Part shown: in pieces, positions 37,464 through 46,197 of the stretch
Layout of the letters: every line of letters starts with the position of its first letter
How positions within the stretch are numbered: the first letter of the stretch is position 1
DNA from: Solwaraspora sp. WMMD792
Lineage (GTDB): Bacteria > Actinomycetota > Actinomycetes > Mycobacteriales > Micromonosporaceae
Direction: 5' to 3'
Length of the DNA stretch: 64,000 nucleotides
Assembly: GCF_029626105.1 (NCBI RefSeq)
Contig: NZ_JARUBH010000009.1
Location: forward strand, 1,178,001 to 1,242,000
Translations under genes and position numbers: made by a program
The notes under the pieces: model-generated
What the model was told of the DNA's origin: nothing
Databases searched by the model: none
What the model saw: only the letters and a program-made list of their open reading frames with translations

Positions 37464-40010
37464 TCATCTAGCCGCGATGCCAGCTGCGGCCAGCTGGCTG
37501 TCCACCTCGGTCGTACGGGCGAGCATGCCGCACCGCTCGAACAACCGGCGCGCTTCGCCGAGTAGTCTGCCGGCCGCGTCCCGGTCCCCGCTTGCGAGCT
37601 CGGCACGCCCCAGGGCGTACCTGACCTCTGCCTCGATCCGGCTGAAACCGATCCGGCCGATGGTGTTCAGCGCCCGCCGCAACTCGGTGACGGCCCGCTC
37701 GTACTCGCCCAGGTCGGTCAGCGCCTCACCGAGGCGCCGCAGAGTCTGGACCTCGCCGATGTCCTCGCCCAGCCGGCGTACCGTGACCAGCACTTCCTGC
37801 AGGATCTGTAGCGCGTCGCCGGGGCGGCCGGCGGCGCGGTACGCGTCGGCAAGACCACGCTGACCCTGTATCGCAGCCCGGGTGTCGCCGAGCGAACGGG
37901 CGACGGCGACGGCCTGCTGGAAGGACCGGATCGCCGGCTGCGGGCGGCCGGCGAGCAGGTGCGTGTTGCCCAGCGCGCTCAGCGCGTACGGTGCGATCCG
38001 GCGGTCCGGGCAGCGGTTGACCACCGCCACGGCACGAGTGAGGGTGCGTACTGCTTCGTCGAACCGGCCGGTGTCGCGTTGCAGCTCGCCGAGGCCACGC
38101 AGACAGCGGGCCTCGCTGGCCCGGTGGCCAGCCGCAGTGGCCAGCGCGAGTCCCCGCCGGTAGTGCTCCTCGGCCTGTGAAGGCCGGCTGTCCAGCCAGT
38201 GCAGGTCACCCAGAGCGCGTAGCGTCCGTGCCTGCAGACCGATGTCGCGGATTCGTTCGGCCAGCTCGCGGGCACGATCCAGATGCTCCCGGGCTTCGGC
38301 GGTCACACCCCGGTCGAGCCCGAGCTGCCCCAGCCCCCAGCGCAGCGCCGCTTCGCCGCGTCGGTCACCCGCCGGGCCGACGGCGGCGAGTGCGACGTCG
38401 TGGGTCCGCCGCCAGTCGTCCCAGTCGGCGCGAAGCTCGAAGAACACCGCACTGTTGTGGGCGATCCGCCAGGCGTGACCGGCCAGCCCGACACCTGCCG
38501 CGTAGCCGACTGCGGCGGTCAGACTGGTCCGTTCGACGGCGAACCACGCCATGGCGTCGGCGGCGCTCGTGATCACGATCGGGGCGGCGCGGTGACCGTC
38601 GGCGGCTGGTGCCGCTCCAGGGAGCTGTTCGGCCGTACCCAGAAGACACCCGGCGGCCCGGTGAACGGCCTGCGCAGAGGCATCGAGGGCGCGTCGGGCG
38701 GTCTCGGCGCGTTGAGCGGCGGGCAGGGCGGTGAATCGTTCCCGCGCGACGTCCCGAACCAGGTCGTGGAACCGGTACCGCTGGTGCCCCGGCCCGCCGC
38801 CCCCGCAGGCGTCGAGCAGTTGCGCTTCCACCAGCTGTTCGAGGATCTCCTCGGTCTCGGCCGTCGGCCGGTTCACGGCCGCCGCGGCGAGCCAGCCGGT
38901 GAACTCCCCGCTCCACAGCCCGCCGAGCAGCGTCAGCGCCTGCCGGCACGGTTCGGCCAGGGCAGTGATGCTCAACCCGAGGCTGGCCCGCACCTCAAGG
39001 TCCCCGGCGGCCAGTTCGTCGAGCCGCCGCCGGCTGTCGGCCAGACGCTCGGCGAGCCGGGACAGCGGCCAGTGCGGTCGTCCGGCGAGCCGGGCCCCGG
39101 CGATCCGCAGCGCCAACGGGAGCCGGCCGCAGAGGGTGGCGATATGCTCGGCCGCCTCCCGTTGGCCGGTCACCCGGTCCCGGCCGACGATCCTGATCAG
39201 TAGTGCCACCGCTTCCCGTTGGGTGAGCAGCTCCAGATTGACGGCGGCGAGGTCCGGCGTGAGTACCGGTAGCGGTCCGCGGCTGGTCACCAGCACCCGG
39301 CTGGTTCCACTGCCCGGCAGCAGCGGCCGCACCTGACTGGTGTCGACGGCGTTGTCCAGCAGTACCAGCACCCGGCGGCTGCCGAGCAGGCTCCGGTAGA
39401 GCGCGACGCGCTCGTCCACACCGGCCGGTATCTGGGGCGGATTCACCCCGAGTGAGCGCAGGACGTGACCGAGGGCATCGGCGGCCGGCAGCGGCTGTGG
39501 ATCCATTCCGCGCAGGTTGACCAGTACGAGGCCGTCGCGGAAGTGCTTGGTGACCTGGTGGGCCACGTGTACGGCCAGAGCGGTCTTGCCGACGCCGGCC
39601 TGGCCGAAGATGACGACGCCGCGCGGGGGCCCGGAGTCGGTCAGCAACCGGCGCAGTCGCGCCGACCGGGTGCTGCGGCCGGTGAAGTCGGCGACGTCCG
39701 GTGGTAGCTGCCGGGGCACCGGCAGTTGCGGTGGCGGGGGTGTTCGGGTCGGGCTAATCCGGCGGTCCTGAGCGGCCTGGGCAGCGGCGACCAACCGACG
39801 GCGGTCGGGCTCGGTCAGCGCCAGCGCGTCGGCGAGTAGTCGCACCGAGACCGGCCGTGGCCGACGGATCCGGCCCGACTCCAGCCCGCGTACCGTACCG
39901 ACGCTCAGCCCCGATCGCTCGGCGAGCTCCTCCTGGGTGAGCAGCGCCCGTTGCCGCAGCAGTCGTAGCAGATCCAGTGGGTGCCCGGCGGCGTCCGGAT
40001 CCCTGGCCAT
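37464..40010 (-). CDS. XRE-type HTH, STAND NTPase and TPR regulator
   Basis: This 848-residue AfsR/GutR-like regulator has a Cro/CI-type helix-turn-helix at about 12-65 (LTQEELAERSGLSVGTVRGL). An NB-ARC-type STAND NTPase follows, with P-loop GQAGVGKT at about 136-143, Walker B RVLVLLDN and GLPLAL-like CGRLPLALRIAG. A winged-helix region carries FHDLVRDVARE, and a C-terminal array of TPR repeats runs from about 570 to 830. ATG at 40010 was chosen because GGGAGG lies ten bases upstream; TTG at 40028 overlaps that site. The divergent gene is a secreted protease, and three 11-bp repeats lie between them. The inducer is unknown. Confidence 0.87.
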   Translation of the reverse strand: MARDPDAAGHPLDLLRLLRQRALLTQEELAERSGLSVGTVRGLESGRIRRPRPVSVRLLADALALTEPDRRRLVAAAQAAQDRRISPTRTPPPPQLPVPRQLPPDVADFTGRSTRSARLRRLLTDSGPPRGVVIFGQAGVGKTALAVHVAHQVTKHFRDGLVLVNLRGMDPQPLPAADALGHVLRSLGVNPPQIPAGVDERVALYRSLLGSRRVLVLLDNAVDTSQVRPLLPGSGTSRVLVTSRGPLPVLTPDLAAVNLELLTQREAVALLIRIVGRDRVTGQREAAEHIATLCGRLPLALRIAGARLAGRPHWPLSRLAERLADSRRRLDELAAGDLEVRASLGLSITALAEPCRQALTLLGGLWSGEFTGWLAAAAVNRPTAETEEILEQLVEAQLLDACGGGGPGHQRYRFHDLVRDVARERFTALPAAQRAETARRALDASAQAVHRAAGCLLGTAEQLPGAAPAADGHRAAPIVITSAADAMAWFAVERTSLTAAVGYAAGVGLAGHAWRIAHNSAVFFELRADWDDWRRTHDVALAAVGPAGDRRGEAALRWGLGQLGLDRGVTAEAREHLDRARELAERIRDIGLQARTLRALGDLHWLDSRPSQAEEHYRRGLALATAAGHRASEARCLRGLGELQRDTGRFDEAVRTLTRAVAVVNRCPDRRIAPYALSALGNTHLLAGRPQPAIRSFQQAVAVARSLGDTRAAIQGQRGLADAYRAAGRPGDALQILQEVLVTVRRLGEDIGEVQTLRRLGEALTDLGEYERAVTELRRALNTIGRIGFSRIEAEVRYALGRAELASGDRDAAGRLLGEARRLFERCGMLARTTEVDSQLAAAGIAAR

Positions 40011-40029
40011 CAGGCGCAGGCCTCCCAAA

Positions 40030-40062
40030 TTGACGGTGAGTTGACGGTCGATTGCCTGGAGC
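40030..40062. promoter_or_regulatory. Three 11-bp-spaced direct repeats in a divergent promoter region
   Basis: TTGACGGTGAG (40030), TTGACGGTCGA (40041) and TTGCCTGGAGC (40052) follow one another with exact 11-bp spacing. Direct repeats on one DNA face are typical of AfsR/SARP-type binding sites and often overlap a -35 box. They lie between the STAND regulator and the protease gene. Confidence 0.6.
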
Positions 40063-40153
40063 GGCCCGCGGGACCGACGACAGTCTATGCGTACGGCGCC
40101 GGTGGCGTGCCCCCACCGGCTGCCGCCTGCCCGAGATCGACGGAAGGACCAAC

Positions 40154-41497
40154 ATGAGACGACGACACGTCAGCCTTGCCATGGCGGCGGTCCTGACGGG
40201 GGCCCTGCTCGCCACTGTGGAGCCGGTGTCGGCCGAGCCGCTCCAGGCCGACCGACCGGCACCTGCCGTCGGCCGGCTCGCCGCCGGTCCCGCCGTCGAC
40301 CCGGCGGCCGCCAGTCTCGCCGCCGACCGGGGGATCGGCCTGGCCGAGGCGACCCGCCGGATCCGGTGGCAGCACGACGCGTCGTCGTTGGCCGCCGAGG
40401 CGGCCACGGCGCTGGGCCGGGACACGTTCGGTGGTATGTGGTTCGGTGCCGACGACGACCGGATCAAGATCGGCTACGTCGCCGCCGGTGCCGCAGCCGG
40501 GTCGGCCCGGGCCGCCGATGTCGCCGACACCGTGGACGCGGTCGCCGCCGGCCACGATCTCGCCGACGTCACCGACACCGTGCCGGTCCGGCACTCGCTG
40601 GCCGACCTGCTCGCCGCTAACGACTGGATCGGCGACCGGTTGGAGCAGGTCGACCAGAATGCGAAATGGCCGATGAAGGGCAGCTACCGTACGGACGGCA
40701 ACGTCGTGCGACTGGGCGTGCCGGCACCGGACGATCGCACCGCCGCGCAGCAGGCGCTGGTGGACGAGGCCAAGCGTCGGTACGGGTCGATGTTGGATAT
40801 CTATCCGTACACCGACCGGCCGGTGACCAGTGCCTGTTCCTTCCCGTACTGCGATCCACCGTTGCGGGCCGGCGTCCGGATCGACCCCGCCGGTTGCACA
40901 CTCGGGTTCCTGGCCCGCAGCCGCAGCAACAACCTGCTGTACGCCTTCACCGCCGGACACTGCGTGGACGACCGGCCGAGTGGGACGGTGTACTACACCC
41001 GGTTCCCCAACAACGAGATCCACAACATCGGTCCGGCGCACAACGAGGTCTTCGGCCTCGACGGCGACGCGGCCATCATCCGGGTGGTCAACGAGACCGG
41101 CTGGCAGTCCCGAGGACTGGTCTACGTGCTCGCCTCGGCCGCCAACGGCGGCGCGGCCGGCACCACCTACTACCCCGACTACCCGATCTCCGCCGACGGC
41201 GGCAGCTCGATGAACATGCGTGTCTGCAAGAGCGGCGCCGTTGGAGGGACGAGCTGCGGTCTGGTCACCGACCTCGGGGTGACCGTCACCTACACCGACG
41301 AGGGCGTGACCGTACGCCATCTCGGCGAGGCCAACTACTGCACCTCGCGGGGCGACAGTGGCGGCCCGATCTACGCGCAGCGGACCGCGTACGGCCTGGT
41401 GTCCGGTCGTAGCAGCGGGACGAGCCCGTGTGTCTCCTTCTACCAGGGCATCCGTGGCGCCGAGAATCTGCTGAACGTGAACGTGGTGTTCGAGTGA
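40154..41497 (+). CDS. Secreted S1-family (chymotrypsin-like) serine protease
   Basis: This 447-residue protein has a signal peptide (RRRH start, cleavage near VSA-EP), a long N-terminal propeptide-like region of about 190 residues, and a trypsin-fold domain. The catalytic triad is visible: His269 in FTAGHCVDD, Asp305 in LDGDAAIIR and Ser402 in RGDSGGPIY. Four or more cysteines suggest disulfides. ATG at 40154 follows AAGGA. It resembles alpha-lytic/streptogrisin-type enzymes, though the propeptide is not a clear match. It is divergent from the XRE-STAND-TPR regulator, which may control it. A strong terminator follows. Confidence 0.88.
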   Translation: MRRRHVSLAMAAVLTGALLATVEPVSAEPLQADRPAPAVGRLAAGPAVDPAAASLAADRGIGLAEATRRIRWQHDASSLAAEAATALGRDTFGGMWFGADDDRIKIGYVAAGAAAGSARAADVADTVDAVAAGHDLADVTDTVPVRHSLADLLAANDWIGDRLEQVDQNAKWPMKGSYRTDGNVVRLGVPAPDDRTAAQQALVDEAKRRYGSMLDIYPYTDRPVTSACSFPYCDPPLRAGVRIDPAGCTLGFLARSRSNNLLYAFTAGHCVDDRPSGTVYYTRFPNNEIHNIGPAHNEVFGLDGDAAIIRVVNETGWQSRGLVYVLASAANGGAAGTTYYPDYPISADGGSSMNMRVCKSGAVGGTSCGLVTDLGVTVTYTDEGVTVRHLGEANYCTSRGDSGGPIYAQRTAYGLVSGRSSGTSPCVSFYQGIRGAENLLNVNVVFE

Positions 41498-41591
41498 GGG
41501 TGGACGTGGACCGTCTCCGCCACACCGGGGCCGACCGGCGTGACCTGGTGTCCCGGCCACGCTGACGGGGGTTCTCGCGCCGCGTATCCAT

Positions 41592-41629
41592 GCTGGCCGC
41601 CTGCCACCGACCGGTGGCAGGCGGCCAGC
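41592..41629 (+). terminator. Terminator after the S1 protease gene
   Basis: Perfect 18-bp arms (GCTGGCCGCCTGCCACCG and its complement) around AC. The rest of the 330-bp gap to the next gene holds the 35-bp repeat and a TTGACA at 41751-41756. Confidence 0.85.
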
Positions 41630-41664
41630 GCGTTGCCGCGCTCCGAACGACTATCGGATGGTGC

Positions 41665-41699
41665 CGAGCCGGGGGATGAGCGACCACCGGGGACAGCTC
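41665..41699. repeat. Copy 2 of the 35-bp intergenic repeat
   Basis: Identical over 35 bp to 37401-37435, with looser similarity (about 18 of 27 bases) continuing to about 41726. It lies 130-164 bp upstream of the CBM2-DUF3237 gene. Confidence 0.9.
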
Positions 41700-41828
41700 G
41701 TCACCCGGTCAGTGAGCGGAGCGCGACTCATTCAACTACATCGATTGACAGATTTCCGTTCGACGGAGACACTTTGTGTAACGTAACCCTCGTACCTGGG
41801 GTTCGGTCGCCGTCCCCGGGAGGACCAG

Positions 41829-43271
41829 ATGAGGCTCGCTCTTCGTCGGTACCTGATCGCGGGGGCGATCTCCGCTGTTCTCGCCGTCGCGGTCGGCGGC
41901 ATCGCCACGTCGGCGCACGCCGCCACGGGATGCCGGGTGGCCTACACCGTCTCCAGCCAGTGGCCTGGTGGTTTCGGCGCCAACGTGGCCGTCACCAACC
42001 TGGGTGATCCGATCAGCAGCTGGCGGCTGACCTGGTCGTTCGCCGCCGGACAACAGATCACTCAGCTCTGGAACGGATCCGCCAGTCAGACCGGCGCCCA
42101 GGTCGCCGTTGCCAACGCCGCTTGGAACGGCTCCCTCGCCACCGGGTCGAGCGCGTCGTTCGGATTCAACGGGACGTGGAACGACGCCACCAATCCGGCC
42201 CCGACCGACTTCGCGCTCAACGGCGCCCCCTGCACCGGTAGTACGATTCCGTCCGGATCACCGTCCGCGCCGAACCCGCCGACGCCGAGTGCCACACCCA
42301 CACCCACCCCGAGTACGACGCCGGGCGACCTGGAGCCGACGATCGTGCCCGACCCGTCCTGGACGTGCAACATGCCCACTGGCATCGTGCCACCGACCCG
42401 AGGCCGGCTCGTGCTGCGTGTCGTGGCCCAGTTCGGTGCCATCCGCGAGGTCGGCGCGACCCAGTACGGCCATCGTCGCCTGCTCGACGTGACGGGCGGC
42501 TCGTTCGTCGGAGAGCGGCTCAGCGGCACCGTCCTGACCGGCGGACTGGACCTGGAGCTCACCCTCACCAACGGAGCCGTCGAGGTCGAGCAGATCAACG
42601 TCCTGCGCGCGGCTGACGGCACCCTCATCTACCTGCGTAGCTGCGGTGTCGCCCCCTCCGGCGACGCCGCCGTCCGGATCGTGCCCGACTTCGAGGCACC
42701 GAGCTCCAGCCCGTACGCCTGGCTGAACACGGGCACGTTCGTCGGCACCCGGGTGCTCGACACCGCGACGAACACCGTCGAACTCACCGTCTACGACGTC
42801 TCCGGCGTGTCCCCGACCGAGCCTCGGATCCAGCTCACCGACCCCGCCGGCCTGCCCCACCAGCAATGGAACTGCGCCACCGGCAGCGGTACGAGGGGTG
42901 CCAGCGTTTTCACCGCATCCGTCACGCTCGGCTCCAGCCTCGCCATCGGTGCCAGCAAGCGCGGCACCCGGACGATCATCCCCATCACCGGCGGGACGAT
43001 CAGCGGTCGGGTGGCCGGATCGATCCTCGCCGGCGGTGCGGACTACCAGTTGAGTGGCTCGACCACGACGCTGGACGCCCGGTACACCTTGTCGACCAGC
43101 GACGGCGAGTTGATCCTGGTCCGCAACTGCGGGGCGTTCGGTCGGCTGGTGCCGACCTTCGAGGCCCGGGCGGCCGGCCCGTACGCCTTCCTCAACGCGA
43201 ACACCTGGTTGAGCTCCGACCCCGGCTTCGCACCGGGCGGAGTGAGCATTACCTTCTACGAACGCCGGTAG
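41829..43271 (+). CDS. Secreted CBM2 protein with two DUF3237 domains
   Basis: This 480-residue protein has a signal peptide (1-31), a CBM2 cellulose-binding module (33-136, Cys35 to Cys135 with surface Trp residues), and a Pro/Thr linker (140-172). Two tandem DUF3237 domains follow (about 191-325 and 358-478; IREVGATQYGHRRLLDVTGG and GASKRGTRTIIPITGG). DUF3237 proteins are normally small, cytoplasmic and of unknown function. Here a pair is exported and fixed to cellulose, which suggests a role in binding or converting plant cell-wall products. GGGAGGA precedes the ATG. It is convergent with the GH11 xylanase, 15 bp away. I know of no characterised protein with this layout. Confidence 0.82.
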   Translation: MRLALRRYLIAGAISAVLAVAVGGIATSAHAATGCRVAYTVSSQWPGGFGANVAVTNLGDPISSWRLTWSFAAGQQITQLWNGSASQTGAQVAVANAAWNGSLATGSSASFGFNGTWNDATNPAPTDFALNGAPCTGSTIPSGSPSAPNPPTPSATPTPTPSTTPGDLEPTIVPDPSWTCNMPTGIVPPTRGRLVLRVVAQFGAIREVGATQYGHRRLLDVTGGSFVGERLSGTVLTGGLDLELTLTNGAVEVEQINVLRAADGTLIYLRSCGVAPSGDAAVRIVPDFEAPSSSPYAWLNTGTFVGTRVLDTATNTVELTVYDVSGVSPTEPRIQLTDPAGLPHQQWNCATGSGTRGASVFTASVTLGSSLAIGASKRGTRTIIPITGGTISGRVAGSILAGGADYQLSGSTTTLDARYTLSTSDGELILVRNCGAFGRLVPTFEARAAGPYAFLNANTWLSSDPGFAPGGVSITFYERR

Positions 43272-43286
43272 GGGAGGGCGGCGGTG

Positions 43287-44018
43287 TCACCGGGGCAGCT
43301 GAGGCGCCGGAGCGCACCGTCCCGTCGGGACACTGTCCACCGTGACGTGGGACCACCCGCTGCTCTGGTAACCCTCGGTTGCCATGATCATGTAGCCCAT
43401 GGTGGTGCCGAGGTGCATGCCGGCGCGGGCCCACGCGTCGAAGTGGTCGCCGGTGTCGATGGTCCCGCTGGAGCGCTTCTGCTGACGGACGCTGTAGTAC
43501 CGGTAGTACGGCGTGCTGCCGACGCCGAGTTGGACCCGGTAGATGTCGTAGGTGCCGCCCTCGCTGAGGACGGTGCCCATCGGCGTACCGGTCGGCCGGT
43601 AGGTGCCCCAGTTCTCCACCACGTAGTACTCGGTGAGCGGGTTGGTCGTGTACCCGTACAGCGCCAGATAGGAGTTGCCGCCCGGGTGGAAGGTGCCGCA
43701 GTAGTTGACGGTCCGTCGGCCACCGGTAGCCCAGCCCTTGCCGCCGAACCAGTTGTTGATGCCGGTCCACCGGGCGCCGTACTGGCCCTGCGGTCCCAGG
43801 ACCATGGTGCTGTCGCCCATGTCCTTCCAGTAGGCGTAGAAGTGGCCGTCGTGGGTGCCGGTCTGGTTGGTGGTCACCACCGGGCGGGAATGGGCTTCGT
43901 CGGCGTGGGCAGTGCCGGCCGGCACGGTCGCCGTGACCGCAAGAAGTGCGGCGCAGGCGGCGCTGGTCAGTAGTCTGATCCGGCTGCTCGTCGAGTTGGC
44001 ACCGGGCGTCGCGCTCAT
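43287..44018 (-). CDS. Secreted GH11 endo-beta-1,4-xylanase
   Basis: This 243-residue xylanase has a signal peptide ending at AHA near residue 39 and a single GH11 beta-jelly-roll domain. The nucleophile is Glu130 in [12 protein letters not shown] and the acid/base is Glu215 in [12 protein letters not shown]. There is no carbohydrate-binding module, unlike many actinomycete GH11 enzymes. AGAGG precedes the ATG. A 24-bp perfect palindrome lies about 50 bp upstream and probably controls it. It degrades xylan next to genes for cellulose and arabinan attack. Confidence 0.95.
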   Translation of the reverse strand: MSATPGANSTSSRIRLLTSAACAALLAVTATVPAGTAHADEAHSRPVVTTNQTGTHDGHFYAYWKDMGDSTMVLGPQGQYGARWTGINNWFGGKGWATGGRRTVNYCGTFHPGGNSYLALYGYTTNPLTEYYVVENWGTYRPTGTPMGTVLSEGGTYDIYRVQLGVGSTPYYRYYSVRQQKRSSGTIDTGDHFDAWARAGMHLGTTMGYMIMATEGYQSSGWSHVTVDSVPTGRCAPAPQLPR

Positions 44019-44066
44019 TGATCGACCTCTACTTCCGCTCGGTTGGCGCCGACGTCAGCGGCAACC

Positions 44067-44090
44067 AGTGATTGATATGTATCAATCACT
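44067..44090. promoter_or_regulatory. 24-bp perfect palindrome upstream of the GH11 xylanase
   Basis: Arms AGTGATTGATA and TATCAATCACT flank a TG centre. A half-site TGATTGATA recurs at 44507-44515, upstream of the divergent PQQ dehydrogenase gene. It is a strong operator candidate; the regulator is unknown. Confidence 0.75.
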
Positions 44091-44149
44091 TGTTGAAGTG
44101 TCGGCCGGACTTCGGCGGAATGTCAACAGGTGACGGAGCTGGGCCACCA

Positions 44150-44466
44150 CGACCCGTCGTAACTGATCGGCGGCCCGGGACGCAGACCCGGGCCGCGAGC
44201 CTGTGCCCCTGCCGGGCAGATTTGCGGGCCTCCTCGTGGAAATCGGGTGCGGCGCAGGCGAACGGCGTCCGGCGGTCGGCGCCACCGAGGGCACAGGCGT
44301 AGATGGCGGTGACCCGGTTGCCGAACGTCTCCACCGCCAGCAGGACGCCATCGTCAGTGAGTACGCTGCCATTGGGGAACCACCACAGCTCGTCCGCCAC
44401 CTGGGTAACGGTGCCATCGGGGTCCACCCGGTGCGGTGCGGCTGGTGCCAGCGGCTCACCGGCCAT
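44150..44466 (-). pseudogene. Remnant of an SMP-30/gluconolactonase-type lactonase
   Basis: The minus-strand frame from ATG 44466 reads VADELWWFPNGSVLTDDG and AVETFGNRVTAI, then jumps to GGADRRTPFACAAPDF and RLAARVCVPG. In intact SMP-30 lactonases the first segment is central and the second is the C terminus. The N-terminal part and roughly 80-100 residues between the two blocks are therefore missing. The frame then runs on without family similarity. It is a deletion remnant, not a working gene. The 3' limit is approximate. Confidence 0.65.
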
Positions 44467-44506
44467 CAGTCGTCCTGCGTGCCCAGTTCGCCCGACACGG
44501 GCAATC

Positions 44507-44515
44507 TGATTGATA
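44507..44515. promoter_or_regulatory. Half-site of the xylanase palindrome before the PQQ dehydrogenase
   Basis: TGATTGATA repeats the half-site of the palindrome at 44067-44090, 39 bp before the PQQ dehydrogenase start. An imperfect second half cannot be assigned with confidence. Confidence 0.4.
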
Positions 44516-44553
44516 CATTGACATGCATCGCTCAATTTTGAGAGGTGTGTGCC

Positions 44554-46089
44554 ATGAAGCTCAGAACCGTGCTGGGGGCCGGCCTCGCCGCCGGCCTCGC
44601 CGCGACAGGTGTCGGCGTCGCCGCGGCGGCCGGCGCCGCTCCGGCCGCCGGTGACCGGGCGGCCGACCCGATCGGCACGAACGCCCTCGGCGACTTCGAC
44701 TTCTCCCGCCCCGCGGTGGCCGCGACCGGACTCCAGGTGCCGTGGGGGATGGACTTCCTGCCCGACGGCAGCGCGCTGGTGGCCCAGCGCGGCACCGGCC
44801 AGGTGGTCCGGGTGCGGCCCGGGCAGCAGCCGCAGCCGGTGGTCACGATCCCCGACGCGACCCCGGTCAGTGAGGGCGGTCTGCTCGGACTCGCGGTCTC
44901 GCCGACGTTCGCGCAGGACGACTACGTCTACGTCTACTACACCACCTCGACCGACAACCGGATCGTCCGGTTCCGGCTCACCGCACCGCAGAACCGGCAG
45001 CCGATCCTCACCGGGCTGGCCCGGTCGGCCATTCACAACGGCGGCCGGATCGCGTTCGGCCCCGACGGCATGCTCTACGCCGGTGTCGGCGACGCCGGGC
45101 AGACCTCGCACGCGCAGAATCAGCAGAGCCGCAACGGCAAGATCCTGCGGATGCGCCCGGACGGCGGCGCCCCGGCCGACAACCCCTTCCCGGGATCGCT
45201 CGTCTACAGCCTCGGCCACCGGCACGTCCAAGGGCTGGCCTGGGACGCGCAGGGCCGGCTCTACGCCACCGAGTTCGGACAGAATGCCTGGGACGAGATC
45301 AACCTGATCATCGCCGGTGGCAACTACGGCTGGCCGATCGTCGAAGGTCGGGCCAACGATCCCCGGTTCCGCGACCCGCTGCTGGTCTGGACCCCCGCTG
45401 AGGCCTCGCCGAGCGGCGCCGCGATCGTCGGGAACCGGCTGTACGTCGCCACGCTGCGCGGCAACCGGCTGTGGAACGTGCCGCTCGACGGGTCCGGCGG
45501 CGTCGGCACCCCGAGCGCCGAACTGCTCGGCAGTTACGGGCGGCTACGTACCGTCGAGTACGGACCGGACGGCTGGCTCTGGGTGACCACCAGCAACCGG
45601 GACGGTCGGGGGCAGCCGGCCGCCGACGACGACCGGATTCTGCGCTTCCCGCCCCTCGACGCCGTGACCCCGCCACCCACCACCGCCCCACCCACCACGG
45701 CCCCGCCGACCACCGCACCCCCGACCACGCCACCGCCGCCGACCACGGCCCCGCCGACCACCCCGCCGCCGAGCGGTAGCTGCCAGGTCTCCTACCAGGT
45801 CAACCAGTGGGGGAGCGGGTTCACCGCGGACGTCCGGATCACCAACCGCGGCGCGTCGCTGAACGGCTGGACACTGACCTGGACCTTCGCCGGCAACCAG
45901 CAGATCACCAACGGATGGAACAGCCAGATCAGCCAGTCCGGTCAGGCGGTGACCGCCCGCAACGCCGCCTGGAACGCCAATCTGCCGACCAACGGCACGG
46001 TCAGCTTCGGCTTCCAGGCGACCTACAGCGGCAGCAACCCCGGCCCGACCGACTTCCGACTCGACGGGACCGCGTGTCAGACCGACTGA
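44554..46089 (+). CDS. Secreted PQQ-dependent sugar dehydrogenase with CBM2
   Basis: This 511-residue protein has a signal peptide and a six-bladed soluble glucose dehydrogenase (GSDH/sorbosone dehydrogenase) domain (about 45-370). Its markers are PWGMDFLPDGSALVAQR, SEGGLLGLAVSP, IHNGGRIAFGPDGMLY and GHRHVQGLAWD. A Pro/Thr linker (PPTTAPPTTAPP type, 374-408) and a CBM2 (409-511) follow. It should oxidise sugars or oligosaccharide ends using PQQ, held on cellulose by the CBM. Electrons from such enzymes could feed lytic polysaccharide monooxygenases, but none is in the window. ATG at 44554 was preferred over GTG 44545 because AGAGG lies eight bases upstream. Confidence 0.88.
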   Translation: MKLRTVLGAGLAAGLAATGVGVAAAAGAAPAAGDRAADPIGTNALGDFDFSRPAVAATGLQVPWGMDFLPDGSALVAQRGTGQVVRVRPGQQPQPVVTIPDATPVSEGGLLGLAVSPTFAQDDYVYVYYTTSTDNRIVRFRLTAPQNRQPILTGLARSAIHNGGRIAFGPDGMLYAGVGDAGQTSHAQNQQSRNGKILRMRPDGGAPADNPFPGSLVYSLGHRHVQGLAWDAQGRLYATEFGQNAWDEINLIIAGGNYGWPIVEGRANDPRFRDPLLVWTPAEASPSGAAIVGNRLYVATLRGNRLWNVPLDGSGGVGTPSAELLGSYGRLRTVEYGPDGWLWVTTSNRDGRGQPAADDDRILRFPPLDAVTPPPTTAPPTTAPPTTAPPTTPPPPTTAPPTTPPPSGSCQVSYQVNQWGSGFTADVRITNRGASLNGWTLTWTFAGNQQITNGWNSQISQSGQAVTARNAAWNANLPTNGTVSFGFQATYSGSNPGPTDFRLDGTACQTD

Positions 46090-46197
46090 GTCAGCCGGGT
46101 GAGCGACCGGATGCGTCGGCCGTGGCGGGGGAGTCCGCCCGGCCGGCGCGCGGTCAGGGCAGTCGACATTGCGACGGCCACATGAAAGGAAGCTGCC

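Noticed and set aside
44466-45231. Upstream continuation of the SMP-30 frame on the minus strand as an intact gene
   Set aside because: Beyond ATG 44466 the frame lies antisense to the PQQ dehydrogenase and loses all lactonase similarity.
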